Assembly: GCF_003350925.1 (NCBI RefSeq)
Contig: NZ_KZ857175.1
Span: 493,955-557,954 of the forward strand
Origin: Dyella tabacisoli
GTDB lineage: Bacteria; Pseudomonadota; Gammaproteobacteria; Xanthomonadales; Rhodanobacteraceae
Direction of reading: 5' to 3'
DNA: 64,000 bases
Under the pieces are notes generated by a model. It was not told where the DNA came from. It worked only from the letters and a program-made list of their open reading frames with translations, and made no database searches. Each line of letters starts with the position of its first letter. The stretch's first letter is position 1. Positions 43,711-53,268 of the stretch are shown piece by piece. Position numbers and translations under genes: made by a program.

Positions 43711-43746
43711 GTATACAGTGTATACACTAAATTATTGGCGAGACAA
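43710..43746 (-). promoter_or_regulatory. Near-leaderless promoter with TetR-type palindrome
   Basis: On the minus strand a TTGTCT -35 (complement of 43741-43746) and TATACA -10 (complement of 43719-43724) are 16 bases apart. Two copies of the self-complementary octamer TGTATACA (43710-43717 and 43719-43726) overlap the -10 and the start codon ATG at 43710-43708. The predicted transcript begins within about three bases of the ATG. The rest of the gap to the next gene (43747-44259) shows no gene, promoter or hairpin that I can support. Confidence 0.65.
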
Positions 43747-44259
43747 TACCCCGAAAGTCATCGGTGACATGCACTTTGAAAGACTGTGCCGACACCTATG
43801 CATGCCTGCCAGGCGAGACTCGTGGCTATGAGGAATCGATGAGGGCCCTTGGGGTGGGACAACAATCGAGACCGCACGTGGATAGAGTCGGCAGTAGACG
43901 CAGGTCCCTCTAAATGACGCCATGCAGTCTATCGGCCATCGGGGTATGACTGGTTTTACCGGTCTCGGTATCTGCCATATTGCACCTCGTTGCACCGAGG
44001 GCCTGGCCCTGGAAAGCTGCCAGGCAAAGGTATCGAAGCTGATTGGCAATGAATGGATGAGCATTGCAGGTGTGCGCCGAGTACTTAGCTCTTCTAGCTA
44101 TTGCCTTGGCGCTGTCATGCATTACTCACACGCTACGGAGCGTTTCGATCGACGACTGGGGCAAGTGTGTTTTCTTGCAGCAATGGGGTGTTGAATCGAT
44201 GTCTGTGCGATCATTTTTTACGGGTGGAAAAGCACCCGCGTTCGAGAGTTCAGGTAAGC

Positions 44260-45201
44260 ATGAAGATTTTGTTTTATACGCAGGGCTTGAGTATCGCCCC
44301 GGAACCGCAAGACTTTTTGCGTGCACTGCCTGAAGCCGAAGTGCGTCACTGGGAGCCGGGCGATACCGGACCGGCTGATTTCGCCATTGTGTGGCGACCG
44401 CCTCGTGAGCTCTTTGCTGGCCGCGATGATTTGCGCGCGGTGTTCAATCTTGGCGCAGGTGTCGATGCGATTCTTGGCCTAGAGCGCGCGCATCCAGGCA
44501 CATTGCCTAAACACGCATTGCTTGTACGGCTCGAAGATACAGGTATGGCGTCACAGATGTCCGAATACGTCACCTACGCGGTTTTGCGGTACCTGCGCCG
44601 CTTTGATGAGTACGCACATTTGCAAGCGCAGCAACGATGGAAAGTGCTTGAGCGACATCCACGCGAAACGTTTGTGATCGGCGTGCTCGGGCTTGGCGTG
44701 CTTGGAACCCACGTAGCCCAAACACTCTCGTCGTTTGGTTTGCCGGTGCGCGGCTTCAGTCGTGGGGAAAAGAAAATCAAAGGTATCGATTGCTATGCGG
44801 GCGCGAATGAGTTCGACGCGTTTATGGACGAAGTGAAAGTTCTGGTGAATCTCTTGCCAAGTACACCGGATACGGACGGCATACTGAATGCGCGCACATT
44901 TTCAAGACTCACGCGTGGCGCGTATCTCATCAACGTCGCGAGAGGTGCGCACCTGGTAGAGAATGATCTCCTTGAGGCGCTTTCGAATGGGCAAATAGCC
45001 GCAGCAACGCTTGATGTATTCCACCAAGAGCCATTGCCTGTCAGTCACGCGTTCTGGAGCCATCCGCACATTACGATGACGCCGCATTGTTCCGCCGAAA
45101 CATTGCGTGACGAGAGCATGTCGCAGATTGTGCAGAAGATTCGCGAGCTAGCGCGTGGCGAGTCGATTGGTGGCATCGTCGACGTAGAGCGGGGATATTA
45201 A
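44260..45201 (+). CDS. ghrA: Glyoxylate/hydroxypyruvate reductase A
   Basis: From ATG 44260 (AGG upstream) the protein has 313 residues, close to E. coli GhrA. It has the D-2-hydroxyacid dehydrogenase fold: N-terminal substrate region MKILFYTQG, NAD(P)-binding VLGLGVLGTHVAQTL near residue 143, and catalytic Arg (INVARGAHL), Glu (DVFHQEPLP) and His (TPHCSAETL). It reduces glyoxylate and hydroxypyruvate in the cytoplasm. GC content here is lower than in the flanking core genes, consistent with an accessory origin. Confidence 0.88.
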   Translation: MKILFYTQGLSIAPEPQDFLRALPEAEVRHWEPGDTGPADFAIVWRPPRELFAGRDDLRAVFNLGAGVDAILGLERAHPGTLPKHALLVRLEDTGMASQMSEYVTYAVLRYLRRFDEYAHLQAQQRWKVLERHPRETFVIGVLGLGVLGTHVAQTLSSFGLPVRGFSRGEKKIKGIDCYAGANEFDAFMDEVKVLVNLLPSTPDTDGILNARTFSRLTRGAYLINVARGAHLVENDLLEALSNGQIAAATLDVFHQEPLPVSHAFWSHPHITMTPHCSAETLRDESMSQIVQKIRELARGESIGGIVDVERGY

Positions 45202-45281
45202 ATTAAGCGGTCTCAATCGGGCTGTTTCTAATACCTGAGAAAACAGGGCGGGCAGTTAGATTGTCCTGGGAGCCTGCTTGG

Positions 45282-46610
45282 CTACTTTCTTCGTGCATAG
45301 CTAACCGACCGCATCAAAATGAGCAAAAACAAAAGCGGGATGAAGACGGCATACGCATACTGGCCACGTGCCACTCCCGTTCCATAAGGAAACCAGATTC
45401 CCGGAATTCCCAAGGCGTTGAGCTCCGTCGCGAACAAGCCAATGCCGACCAGAAGCGCGGAGAGCACTGCCAGATAAGCGGACGGTTTCGCCAGTCGGAT
45501 CACGCCCAGCCCCATGATCCAAAGATAGAGCGCGGCATAGCTCAGGCGAACGCCTTGGACAACGATATCGGCGACCAGCTTGAGGCCGTGGGTCGCTTCC
45601 GGTGCAAACCACGGACGCCCAATCATTGCGAAAACCACGTAAACCACGGTAAGCACACCGATCACCTGGCGCAGCCATGGATATTTACTCAAGCGAAACC
45701 AGTCTCGCCAAGCCAACGTCCATGCTGCCAAGTTGAGGGGCTTAAGTATGACGGTAGTCGCGATGTCATAGCTGCGCAGACTTAGAAAGTCCGTCCAGTA
45801 AAACAGCACCTGATTGACACGCAGAAGTGCAAGGAGAAGCAGCGCGGCGGCTAGCCAGCGATAGGCATCGTGGGTTCGGCACGCGATCAGCGCGAAGACC
45901 ATGAGCGCAAGCAGAACGAATGCGATCGGCTCGATCGCATCCACCACGTAACCCTTGAATGTTTGTAGCCATTGCACTTGATGCAGCAGATCGATGCCAT
46001 CAGCGTCGCCGACCGTCGGCGCGACATGAATGCCACCGTTGTCCTCACCTGCATCCGTGGGATCCATCCACACGCGTAGCGCAATAAGGTAGGTCTGCGC
46101 GCCTGCCGATGACGGCGATGGCAAAGGAAAGACACTCGGCCGCACGCCAAACACCGTTGGCGCCGTACCCGAGAACACAGCCGGACCGCCGAGCATTTTT
46201 CCGTCGACATAAAGTTGGTAAGTCGAATCGACCAAGGTCGGCCCCGCCAATGCAAGCGGGGCATCCGTGTCGCTATCGACGATAACTTTTATCCGATACC
46301 ACGCATAACCCGTGTACTGCGCATGGCCGCGTCGGCTCCATCCCGATACGTAGCCCGGTAGTCCGACGTCGCCGTCATGTGCACCTGGCGCAGGGGTGAG
46401 ATCGACAGTTTCCCACGAGCTGTCATCGAAGTCCGGTGAGGACCAGCGAGCATCATCGCCTACATGGAATCGCCACGGTCCATTCAAAGGGACGGTCGAA
46501 TGACCCAGGGTGATGCGTGCGATCTGAGCAGGCTCGGCCAACGCCAGACGGCTTCCGGCCAGGAGCGCCATAAGCAGGTAAAGAGAAATCAGAAGCCCCG
46601 AACGCTGCAT
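45282..46610 (-). CDS. Exported jelly-roll domain plus seven-helix membrane protein
   Basis: Start 46610 (GGGGAG 6 bases upstream) gives 442 residues. A signal peptide leads into a beta-sandwich domain that looks like the sugar-binding fold of glycosidases (STVPLNGPWRFHVGDDARW, FDDSSWETVDLTP, WYRIKVIV), then about seven hydrophobic helices (about residues 190-435). This resembles 7TMR-DISM receptors, but no histidine kinase, GGDEF or other effector follows; the chain ends soon after the last helix with SVSYARRK. It could act as a sensor with a separate partner. No family assignment beyond the fold is certain. Confidence 0.65.
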   Translation of the reverse strand: MQRSGLLISLYLLMALLAGSRLALAEPAQIARITLGHSTVPLNGPWRFHVGDDARWSSPDFDDSSWETVDLTPAPGAHDGDVGLPGYVSGWSRRGHAQYTGYAWYRIKVIVDSDTDAPLALAGPTLVDSTYQLYVDGKMLGGPAVFSGTAPTVFGVRPSVFPLPSPSSAGAQTYLIALRVWMDPTDAGEDNGGIHVAPTVGDADGIDLLHQVQWLQTFKGYVVDAIEPIAFVLLALMVFALIACRTHDAYRWLAAALLLLALLRVNQVLFYWTDFLSLRSYDIATTVILKPLNLAAWTLAWRDWFRLSKYPWLRQVIGVLTVVYVVFAMIGRPWFAPEATHGLKLVADIVVQGVRLSYAALYLWIMGLGVIRLAKPSAYLAVLSALLVGIGLFATELNALGIPGIWFPYGTGVARGQYAYAVFIPLLFLLILMRSVSYARRK

Positions 46611-46909
46611 CACGCCACTCCCCGATGGTTTCCACCGGAGTCTAAGGAAGCTTGCGGAAAAACGCATCGATGCTGGCGCTTTGATTGAGTGACGCGACGG
46701 CCACGTAGAGGCATTGCCATGGCCGAACTGATGAGGTTGACCGCTCAAGGTGCGCTACATGATTTGGCCGCCAGCAGGGAGCGGTACTGCTTGCCGGTGG
46801 GAACTGATTCAGAAGCTCCACTGTTTCATCTCAATCTGTTCGTAACGACCCAGATTCGCCATCGCTTGCTTTCTGTGTCGGCGCTGCAGGCTGCGCTCAT
46901 CGCGATGAA

Positions 46910-47647
46910 TCACCGCGGCACAAGATCTCGGCCCACTCGCTTAATGTGCTGTTCTACATACATGACCGCCGCGTCGGCGTCGCCGCAGACAATGGCCTCG
47001 TAGATCATGCGATGCTCGGACGCATAGAGTTGTATTCGCTTCGCTTCATAGATCCCCTCGTCTTTGAGGCGTCTCCATAGCGGTTGGTCCATGCTCTTGG
47101 CGACCACGTCGGCGACTTTCAGCAACAGCGGATCGCCAGTCATGGCGGCAAGCCGGTGATGGAACAAGCGATCGCTTTCGTTCCATCGTGCGCATTGCTC
47201 GGGAGAGGCGATATCCGTGATGGAGTCCATTTGCGCAAGATAATGCTCAGCCAGTGCGTCGGGCTGTGCCCGTTGCGCCGCGCGCATGGCGATGGCCGGT
47301 TCAAGGATGCGCCGCAGCTCTAGTGTGGATGCGGGGCTGAAATCGGGATCCTCATCGACGACATCGGCAGCGCTGACTGTCGCCAACGATTGCTTGGCGT
47401 CGGCACTTACATAGGTGCCGGCATTTCGGCGGGTGACGACTAGGCCTTGATTTTGCAGCGCGCCGACGGCCTCGCGTACAGCTAGACGTCCAACGCGAAA
47501 ACGGGTCGATAGTTCGTGCTCCGATGGCAGGCGCTCCTCCGCAGCGAACTGGCCATTGCGGATACCCGCCCGGATTCGTTCGGCCACCTGTTCGTAGATC
47601 TGCTTAGGGGGACACGCATCGCTGGAAATGGACTTTGCTCTGGTCAT
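46910..47647 (-). CDS. FadR-type (GntR/FCD) transcriptional regulator
   Basis: A 245-residue GntR-family protein. The winged helix is visible (QIYEQVAERIRAGIRNGQFAAEERLPSEHELSTRFRVGRLAVREAVGAL), and the FCD domain follows with conserved residues in LELRRILEPAIAMRAA and the HHRLAAMTGDP motif and the final H-R-x2-Y-E segment (EHRMIYEAI). FCD domains bind carboxylates with a metal. No substrate gene is adjacent. The bases 46611-46909 between this gene and the jelly-roll gene contain nothing I recognise. Confidence 0.87.
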   Translation of the reverse strand: MTRAKSISSDACPPKQIYEQVAERIRAGIRNGQFAAEERLPSEHELSTRFRVGRLAVREAVGALQNQGLVVTRRNAGTYVSADAKQSLATVSAADVVDEDPDFSPASTLELRRILEPAIAMRAAQRAQPDALAEHYLAQMDSITDIASPEQCARWNESDRLFHHRLAAMTGDPLLLKVADVVAKSMDQPLWRRLKDEGIYEAKRIQLYASEHRMIYEAIVCGDADAAVMYVEQHIKRVGRDLVPR

Positions 47648-47669
47648 ACCGTGCGCCTCGTCTCACTTC

Positions 47670-47691
47670 GACCACGTCTCAGATCGTGGTC
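47670..47691. promoter_or_regulatory. Candidate operator of the FadR-type gene
   Basis: GACCACG (47670-47676) and CGTGGTC (47685-47691) form a perfect 7-bp inverted repeat with an 8-base spacer, 23 bases upstream of the regulator start at 47647. FadR-like proteins bind GGTC/GACC-type half-sites, so this may be its autoregulatory site. The remaining gap to 48045 holds a small hairpin (AAGCCAT/ATGGCTT, 47997-48016) and the next gene's ribosome site, nothing else. Confidence 0.4.
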
Positions 47692-48045
47692 TGGCTATTT
47701 GTAGGATTAATAGGACTTTGGTCCATTTTGCGGCGAAGGGCAAGACGAGGCCGAAGCCTGTCGCCGGCCTTGCAGTGGTGAGCGGTCGTTGAATCCTTTC
47801 GCATGCTGCGGGTGCGGGCATACGGGTTTCACTAGCGCTGATGACGCCTCCCGAGTGTGGTTCGCGCCGCTTTGTGCCGACTTCGTCATCTCTCCATCGA
47901 AATTTTCCTCAAGACGCCATTCGTTGCAGCGCCAATACTGGATCGGGTCAGCGCACAGGGGCTCGGGTTGGCGGCACGTTGCTTCACGAAACGAACAAGC
48001 CATCAGCCGATGGCTTATCTCATATCGATATTGGGGAGCTTGAAT

Positions 48046-49809
48046 ATGTTGCGATCAACAATGCTTTCGAAGGGAGTCATAACAGGTTTATTGGTGTTGA
48101 CCAGCGTCGGCGGGGCGAATGCCGCCCTGGCCAACGAGGCTGCGCCCATCAGTAACGCGGCGGTGAGCCATTCGAGCCTTGCGCTTGCCCATGGTGTCGC
48201 GCTGCAAGCTGGCGACCAGGCTCATGTGATGAGCGACGGCATGCCGATCCACATCAACGTCGTGCTGAAAATGCGCCAACAGGCCGAGCTGGAACAGGTG
48301 GCTGGCCTGGTGCGTTCACGCGTGAGGCAGCCGTTGACCGACCGCGAGCTGGCAGCACGTTATCTGCCGGACCATGGCGATGCCATGCGCGTTTCCAACT
48401 TTCTGCGCGCCCACGGCTTCAGTCAGATCTATGTGTCGAAAGACAACATGATCGTATCGGCGTCGGGTACGGCGGCGAATGTGCAGTCGGCCTTCCAAAC
48501 TCGTCTCTACAGTCTGCATCGTGGCGACAAAGCGGGCGTGGCCAATGTCGATGTGGTGCAGATTCCTTCGTCTCTGGCGGGCGTGATAAGTGCGGTACAT
48601 GGCCTGCGCTCGTTCCAGGAGCGCGGCGTGTCGGGCGCCAAGGTCGCCACGATCATCAAGGGCCATTCTTACGGAAAGGACAAGGGCGTGCCCGGCGCGC
48701 AGTCGAGTGCCGGCACCGTGGCTTGCCAGGAATGCGTTCATGCACCCACGGACTTCCCGTCGCTGTATGGCGCCAGCAATCTGGCACCTGCCAATGGACA
48801 GGCGGTAGCGGTGATCGGCGTGGGCGACCAACGCAACACGACTTACTTGTATCAGACCTGGGCCAGCGCCTATGGCTTCAACGCTATCCCGCTCAAGGTG
48901 AGCTATCCCACCGGTTACACCGCCGGTGATTACGAGGCGCAAACGGAGGCCGTGCTCGATGTGGATGCCGTTGCCACCATGTCCGGCGGCCTGAAGGAGA
49001 TCGACTTCTATTCGGCGCCGTCGACCGATCTCGGTGACGAACTGGCGGCAGTGACGGCTGCCATCAACGACAATCGCTCGACCATCTCGCTTTCGTACGC
49101 AGCGACCTGCGACGCAGACATCGGCCAGGATCTCCGCCGCAGTTGGGATCAGGAGCTTTCGGTCGCGGTAGCCAAGGGGTTTACCGTGTTCGCCATCACT
49201 CAGGATTACGGCGGCAAGCCGGGTTGCTCGGGTGGTGAAAGCTCGACGGGTTTTCCCGGCAGTTCACCGTACGTGGTCTCGGTAGGCGCATCGACGCTGT
49301 ACAACTCGGCGAACTCTTATTCCGCCTATGACCACGAGACGCTGTGGCAAGGCAGCGAGAGCGGGCCGGCCGCCACGGAGCCGCGGCCGCATTATCAGGA
49401 CGCCGTCGCCTCCGTCGTCGGTGCCATGCGCGGCACGCCGGATTTCGTCATGGATGGCGACCCGAATACCGGGCTCTGGATCATCATCGGTGGTTACGAC
49501 AGCACCGGCACCTACCAGACGCAATGGGCCGTGTACGGTGGCACCAGTCTTGCCGCTCCGCTGTTGGCGGGGACGTACGCAAGGCTGTTGCAGAGCGGCA
49601 TCCCGCCGTACTTCTGGCAGAAGACTTTCTACGACATCGGCGAGGGTCAAGTGAAAGGGATCCGCGGCGACTGTATCAACTGCTACAACCTGCTGACGGG
49701 TGGCTCCAACGGGGCTTACTCGGTCGTTCCCGGAAAGTACAACCAGGCCTCAGGCTGGGGATCCTGGAACGCCGGCGCGTTGGCGACGGGGATGCAATTC
49801 CAGCGCTGA
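48046..49809 (+). CDS. S53 family (sedolisin/kumamolisin-like) secreted serine peptidase
   Basis: Start 48046 follows GGGGAG by 7 bases and gives 587 residues. A signal peptide (VITGLLVLTSVGGANAA) leads into a pro-domain (about 50-210) and the sedolisin catalytic domain. Catalytic Glu301 and Asp305 (TEAVLDVD), oxyanion Asp387 (ITQDYGG, here lacking the usual SGDSG form) and Ser501 in GGTSLAAPL are visible; a GWGSWN calcium-type tail follows. These acid-active proteases are self-processed and secreted. A TonB-dependent receptor gene lies downstream. Confidence 0.87.
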   Translation: MLRSTMLSKGVITGLLVLTSVGGANAALANEAAPISNAAVSHSSLALAHGVALQAGDQAHVMSDGMPIHINVVLKMRQQAELEQVAGLVRSRVRQPLTDRELAARYLPDHGDAMRVSNFLRAHGFSQIYVSKDNMIVSASGTAANVQSAFQTRLYSLHRGDKAGVANVDVVQIPSSLAGVISAVHGLRSFQERGVSGAKVATIIKGHSYGKDKGVPGAQSSAGTVACQECVHAPTDFPSLYGASNLAPANGQAVAVIGVGDQRNTTYLYQTWASAYGFNAIPLKVSYPTGYTAGDYEAQTEAVLDVDAVATMSGGLKEIDFYSAPSTDLGDELAAVTAAINDNRSTISLSYAATCDADIGQDLRRSWDQELSVAVAKGFTVFAITQDYGGKPGCSGGESSTGFPGSSPYVVSVGASTLYNSANSYSAYDHETLWQGSESGPAATEPRPHYQDAVASVVGAMRGTPDFVMDGDPNTGLWIIIGGYDSTGTYQTQWAVYGGTSLAAPLLAGTYARLLQSGIPPYFWQKTFYDIGEGQVKGIRGDCINCYNLLTGGSNGAYSVVPGKYNQASGWGSWNAGALATGMQFQR

Positions 49810-49900
49810 GGTGTTGCCGGACCCTCTCAATGAAGCGAGGTGCGGTGGCACCGGGTTGAACGCCGGTGCCGCCTTCAGGGCGCTACGAATCCATGTGTTC

Positions 49901-49972
49901 GCCGTCATCCCCGCGAGAGTTCCTCCAACTCTCGCTCCTTCACCCCGGGACTAGCGGGGATGGCGGCTTTTT
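49901..49972. terminator. Composite hairpin terminator / REP-like element after the S53 gene
   Basis: Outer arms GCCGTCATCCCCGC (49901-49914) and GCGGGGATGGCGGC (49954-49967) pair with one mismatch and are followed by five T residues. An inner 8-bp hairpin CGAGAGTT/AACTCTCG (49914-49934) adds structure. The TCATCCCCGC unit resembles REP-type repeats of this order. The remainder of the gap up to 50213 shows only the ribosome site of the receptor gene. Confidence 0.65.
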
Positions 49973-50213
49973 ACTTTCCGCGTGAAGAAATGAATAGACG
50001 TCCATATCGATGAACAGTCGTTATGTCGTCTTTCATATAGCCAGGGCCACGCGTCGGCGCGTCACCAGGCAATCTCGATCGCCATGGCTCACCCGCGTGG
50101 CGTGCAGTTGGCAAGGCGAAGCATGACCTCGTGGGGATGGGGCATGCGGTCTTTTCTGTAAGTCGGCTTTCGACAAAAAGCAACACATCCATCAAGAGAG
50201 ATTGGGGAGAAAC

Positions 50214-53051
50214 ATGAAGTATTCAAAACTCGCGGCCGCTATCGTGGCGGCCATGGCGTTCGGCTGTGCGCAGGTTTTCGCTGCCGATGTCACATCAGGC
50301 CAGGCATCTACGCAGGACACGGCAAAGTCGTCACAAGATACGACTACCGATTCATCCGGCGATACATCGAAAAACGACCCGAAGAAGAAAGCCAAACGGC
50401 TCGATACGGTCATAGTCAGTGGTTCGCTCATCAACAACGCACAGATTCAGACGGCCACGCCTACATTTACGATTACGGCGAAAGACATTGAAGCGCGCGG
50501 CTTCAACAGCGTCGCGGAGGTTCTGCAAAATTCGGTTTTCTCCACGGGGACCGTACCTGGCTCGCAAACGCCAGGGTTCAATCAGGGGTCCCAGACGTTC
50601 AGTTTCTACGGACTGAATCCGGGGTACACGTTGACCCTGCTTGACGGCAAGCCGATCACGCAGTTTGGCCAGCTTTACGGCGGCGTCAGCGACTTCACCA
50701 ACATCGGTAATATCCCGTTGAGCATCATCGACCATATCGACATCCTGCCGGGTGGCGGGTCATCGATCTATGGCTCACAAGCCATCTCGGGTGTGGTGAA
50801 CATCGTCACCAAGGAACACATGGATGGTGCCGAAGTCAGCGTGCGCACCGGCAATTACAGTCATGGCGGCGGTGCGAGCCAGCGCATGTCGTTGGCGTTC
50901 GGGCACAAGTTCGGCGACCTGGACATGCTCGGCACACTGGAGTTCGATAATCAGTCTCCCGCGTGGTATTACCAGCGCGACCTGACCTCGGCGGCGCCGC
51001 GCCCGATCATTGTCGCGGCCATGTGGGACTACGGCGTCAACTACTCGTCCCCGACGAGCTTTCAGGCGCCGCCCAACGGATGCGCTGCAATAAGCAATCT
51101 GTTCGGTGGCACGACGGCGCTGGTAAACCGCAGCAACGGCTCTTTCTGCGGCTCGCCGAAAACCTTCAGCTACGGCACCTTTATCAACAAGGATCGCAGT
51201 TACAGTGGAACGTTGAAGTTGCGCTACAAGCTCAATGACGACGTGCGCCTCTACGCAGATGTATTGACGAGCTGGCAGCAACAGAAATTCACCGCGGGCA
51301 TCGCTTACAACTGGTGGGGGCCGAAGGATCTTCCGGGTGGCGTGATCGAGGATGCCAACACCTTGCACGTGCTCTCCCCCGAGCGCTTCTTTGCACCGGA
51401 GGAGGTGGGTGGCAACAATTCCAATGGCCTGGTGAGACAGAACGATCTCATGTATCAGGGTGATGTCGGAGCCAACGGAAAGTTCGGCGAATCGAACTGG
51501 AATTGGGATGCGTACTACCTGCGTTCTGGCGAGCGGACCACCGACGTCAGTCCGCTACATCCGGCGGCGGCCGTGGATGGCTTCTTCGGAAACATATTGG
51601 GTCCGGTGGTCGGGGTCGATCCCAGCACCGGCTACAACATGTATCACCCCAATTACGCGGCGTTCTACTCGCCCATCTCGACCGCGCAGTACAAGAGCTT
51701 CACCACCAATATCAGCGCCAAGTACAACACCTGGATCAACAACTTCCGCGGCACCATCAACAACGACAGCCTATTTCGCCTGCCGGGTGGCGATGCTGGC
51801 TTTGCGTGGTTGCTCGAAAGCGGAAACCAGGCCTGGTACGCCCCGGTGAACCCGATGGTGGCCAACGGGCTGATCTGGGGCAATACAGGTGTTTCCGGTG
51901 GCGGCCAGCGCGATCATTACGCATCGGCGTTCGAGTTGAACATGCCGGTACTGTCTTCGCTCACGGTGGATCTGTCGGGGCGCTACGACCGCTACACCGT
52001 TTCCAGCGGATCACCCAACAACAAGTTCACCTATAAGGTCGGTTTGGAGTACCGGCCGTTCAGCACGCTGTTGGTTCGCGGCAATTACGCGACGGGCTTC
52101 ATCGCGCCGGACATGTCGTCGATCTTCCTGGGGCCATCCGGGCAGTTCAACAGCGTCACCGACTACTACCTATGCGCGACCCAAGGGGGTGGTCAGAACT
52201 GCTCCTCAGGCTACACGGAGGGCGTGAAGATCAATGTATTGCCCAACAAGAAGTTGCAACCTACCAATTCGTCCAGTTTTACCTTTGGCACAGTGTGGTC
52301 GCCGATCCACAACCTGAGTCTGAGCGCGGATTACCTGCATATTTCCATCAACAATGAAATCCAGTTGCAAAGCTCCGATCTGCTGATGCGGCAGGAATCG
52401 CAATGCCGGCTTGGCCAGTTGTCGCCCGATTCGGCCATCTGCCAGGGCGCCTACGGGCAGATCACCCGCAGTCCGTTTACCGGTCAAGTCACCAATCTGG
52501 ATTTGTATTACGTCAATATCGCTAACGAGGTCACCGACTCGGTGACGGCCGAGGCCAAGTATGCGTTCAATCCAACGCGTATCGGCACCTTTGCGGTACA
52601 GCTCGATTACAACGGCATGCTCAAGCACTCGTACCAGGAATATCCGGGTTCGCAGCCGATCAATCAGCTTACCAATCCCCTCTGGAGCACGGAGTTCAAG
52701 AACATCACCACGGCGTCGCTGAGCTGGTCGTGGCACGATACGTGGCGCAGCACGCTGTATATGCATCGTTACAGCCCGACGCCCAACTACATCGCGTTCA
52801 CCTATGGTCCAAGCTATCCGGGTGCCGGCAGCCTGCCGCCGTGGTTTCTCTACAACCTGAGCGTGGGCTATTCGCCGACGAAGGACCTGGACTTCTCCCT
52901 GATGGTGAACAACCTGTTCAACAAGATGCCGCCGCAGGATCCGGGTTATCGCAAAAGCCGTACGTTCCCGTATTTCAACAACTACAACTACAACATCTAC
53001 GGGCGTCAAATCATGCTGCAGGCAACCTACCGTTTCGGCGGTAGCCGGTAA
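50214..53051 (+). CDS. TonB-dependent receptor
   Basis: From ATG 50214 (GGGGAG upstream) the 945-residue protein has a signal peptide (AAAIVAAMAFGCAQVFAA), a TonB-box-like segment LDTVIVSGS, a plug domain with DGKPITQFG and ILPGGGSSIYGSQAISGVVNIV, and a long beta-barrel ending in IMLQATYRF, the usual aromatic terminal strand. It resembles the oar/cirA-type receptors common in this order that import peptides or carbohydrate-derived nutrients. Placement right after a secreted protease suggests peptide uptake. A hairpin terminator follows. Confidence 0.92.
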   Translation: MKYSKLAAAIVAAMAFGCAQVFAADVTSGQASTQDTAKSSQDTTTDSSGDTSKNDPKKKAKRLDTVIVSGSLINNAQIQTATPTFTITAKDIEARGFNSVAEVLQNSVFSTGTVPGSQTPGFNQGSQTFSFYGLNPGYTLTLLDGKPITQFGQLYGGVSDFTNIGNIPLSIIDHIDILPGGGSSIYGSQAISGVVNIVTKEHMDGAEVSVRTGNYSHGGGASQRMSLAFGHKFGDLDMLGTLEFDNQSPAWYYQRDLTSAAPRPIIVAAMWDYGVNYSSPTSFQAPPNGCAAISNLFGGTTALVNRSNGSFCGSPKTFSYGTFINKDRSYSGTLKLRYKLNDDVRLYADVLTSWQQQKFTAGIAYNWWGPKDLPGGVIEDANTLHVLSPERFFAPEEVGGNNSNGLVRQNDLMYQGDVGANGKFGESNWNWDAYYLRSGERTTDVSPLHPAAAVDGFFGNILGPVVGVDPSTGYNMYHPNYAAFYSPISTAQYKSFTTNISAKYNTWINNFRGTINNDSLFRLPGGDAGFAWLLESGNQAWYAPVNPMVANGLIWGNTGVSGGGQRDHYASAFELNMPVLSSLTVDLSGRYDRYTVSSGSPNNKFTYKVGLEYRPFSTLLVRGNYATGFIAPDMSSIFLGPSGQFNSVTDYYLCATQGGGQNCSSGYTEGVKINVLPNKKLQPTNSSSFTFGTVWSPIHNLSLSADYLHISINNEIQLQSSDLLMRQESQCRLGQLSPDSAICQGAYGQITRSPFTGQVTNLDLYYVNIANEVTDSVTAEAKYAFNPTRIGTFAVQLDYNGMLKHSYQEYPGSQPINQLTNPLWSTEFKNITTASLSWSWHDTWRSTLYMHRYSPTPNYIAFTYGPSYPGAGSLPPWFLYNLSVGYSPTKDLDFSLMVNNLFNKMPPQDPGYRKSRTFPYFNNYNYNIYGRQIMLQATYRFGGSR

Positions 53052-53097
53052 CGCGCGCGCTGCTCTCGGCGCCACTCATTCCGCGAAGGGTATAAAT

Positions 53098-53125
53098 AAG
53101 GCCAGCGCGTTGAGCGCTGGCCTTT
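53098..53125 (+). terminator. Intrinsic terminator of the TonB receptor gene
   Basis: An 11-bp perfect stem AAGGCCAGCGC / GCGCTGGCCTT with loop GTTGA lies 47 bases after the stop. Only a short T-run (CCTTTC) follows. The remaining gap to 53268 shows nothing. Confidence 0.75.
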
Positions 53126-53268
53126 CGCCGTTTTGATATCCAAAGGCTGCGGGTTGCATCTAAGCAAACGCAAAAAGCCTGCGATCCCGCAGTGTCTGAA
53201 GCTACCGGATGTCTGTCTCCGCTTTTGGTCTTGATCTGGCGATGGTGGAGATCCTGGCTAAGCGAAGA

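Noticed and set aside
44064..44333. Open frame upstream of ghrA with a lipoprotein-like start
   Set aside because: It continues out of frame into ghrA and has no ribosome site; the lipobox resemblance is weak.
46689..47003. Rightward frame between the jelly-roll gene and the FadR-type gene
   Set aside because: Its second half is antisense to the regulator gene and the first half has no ribosome site.
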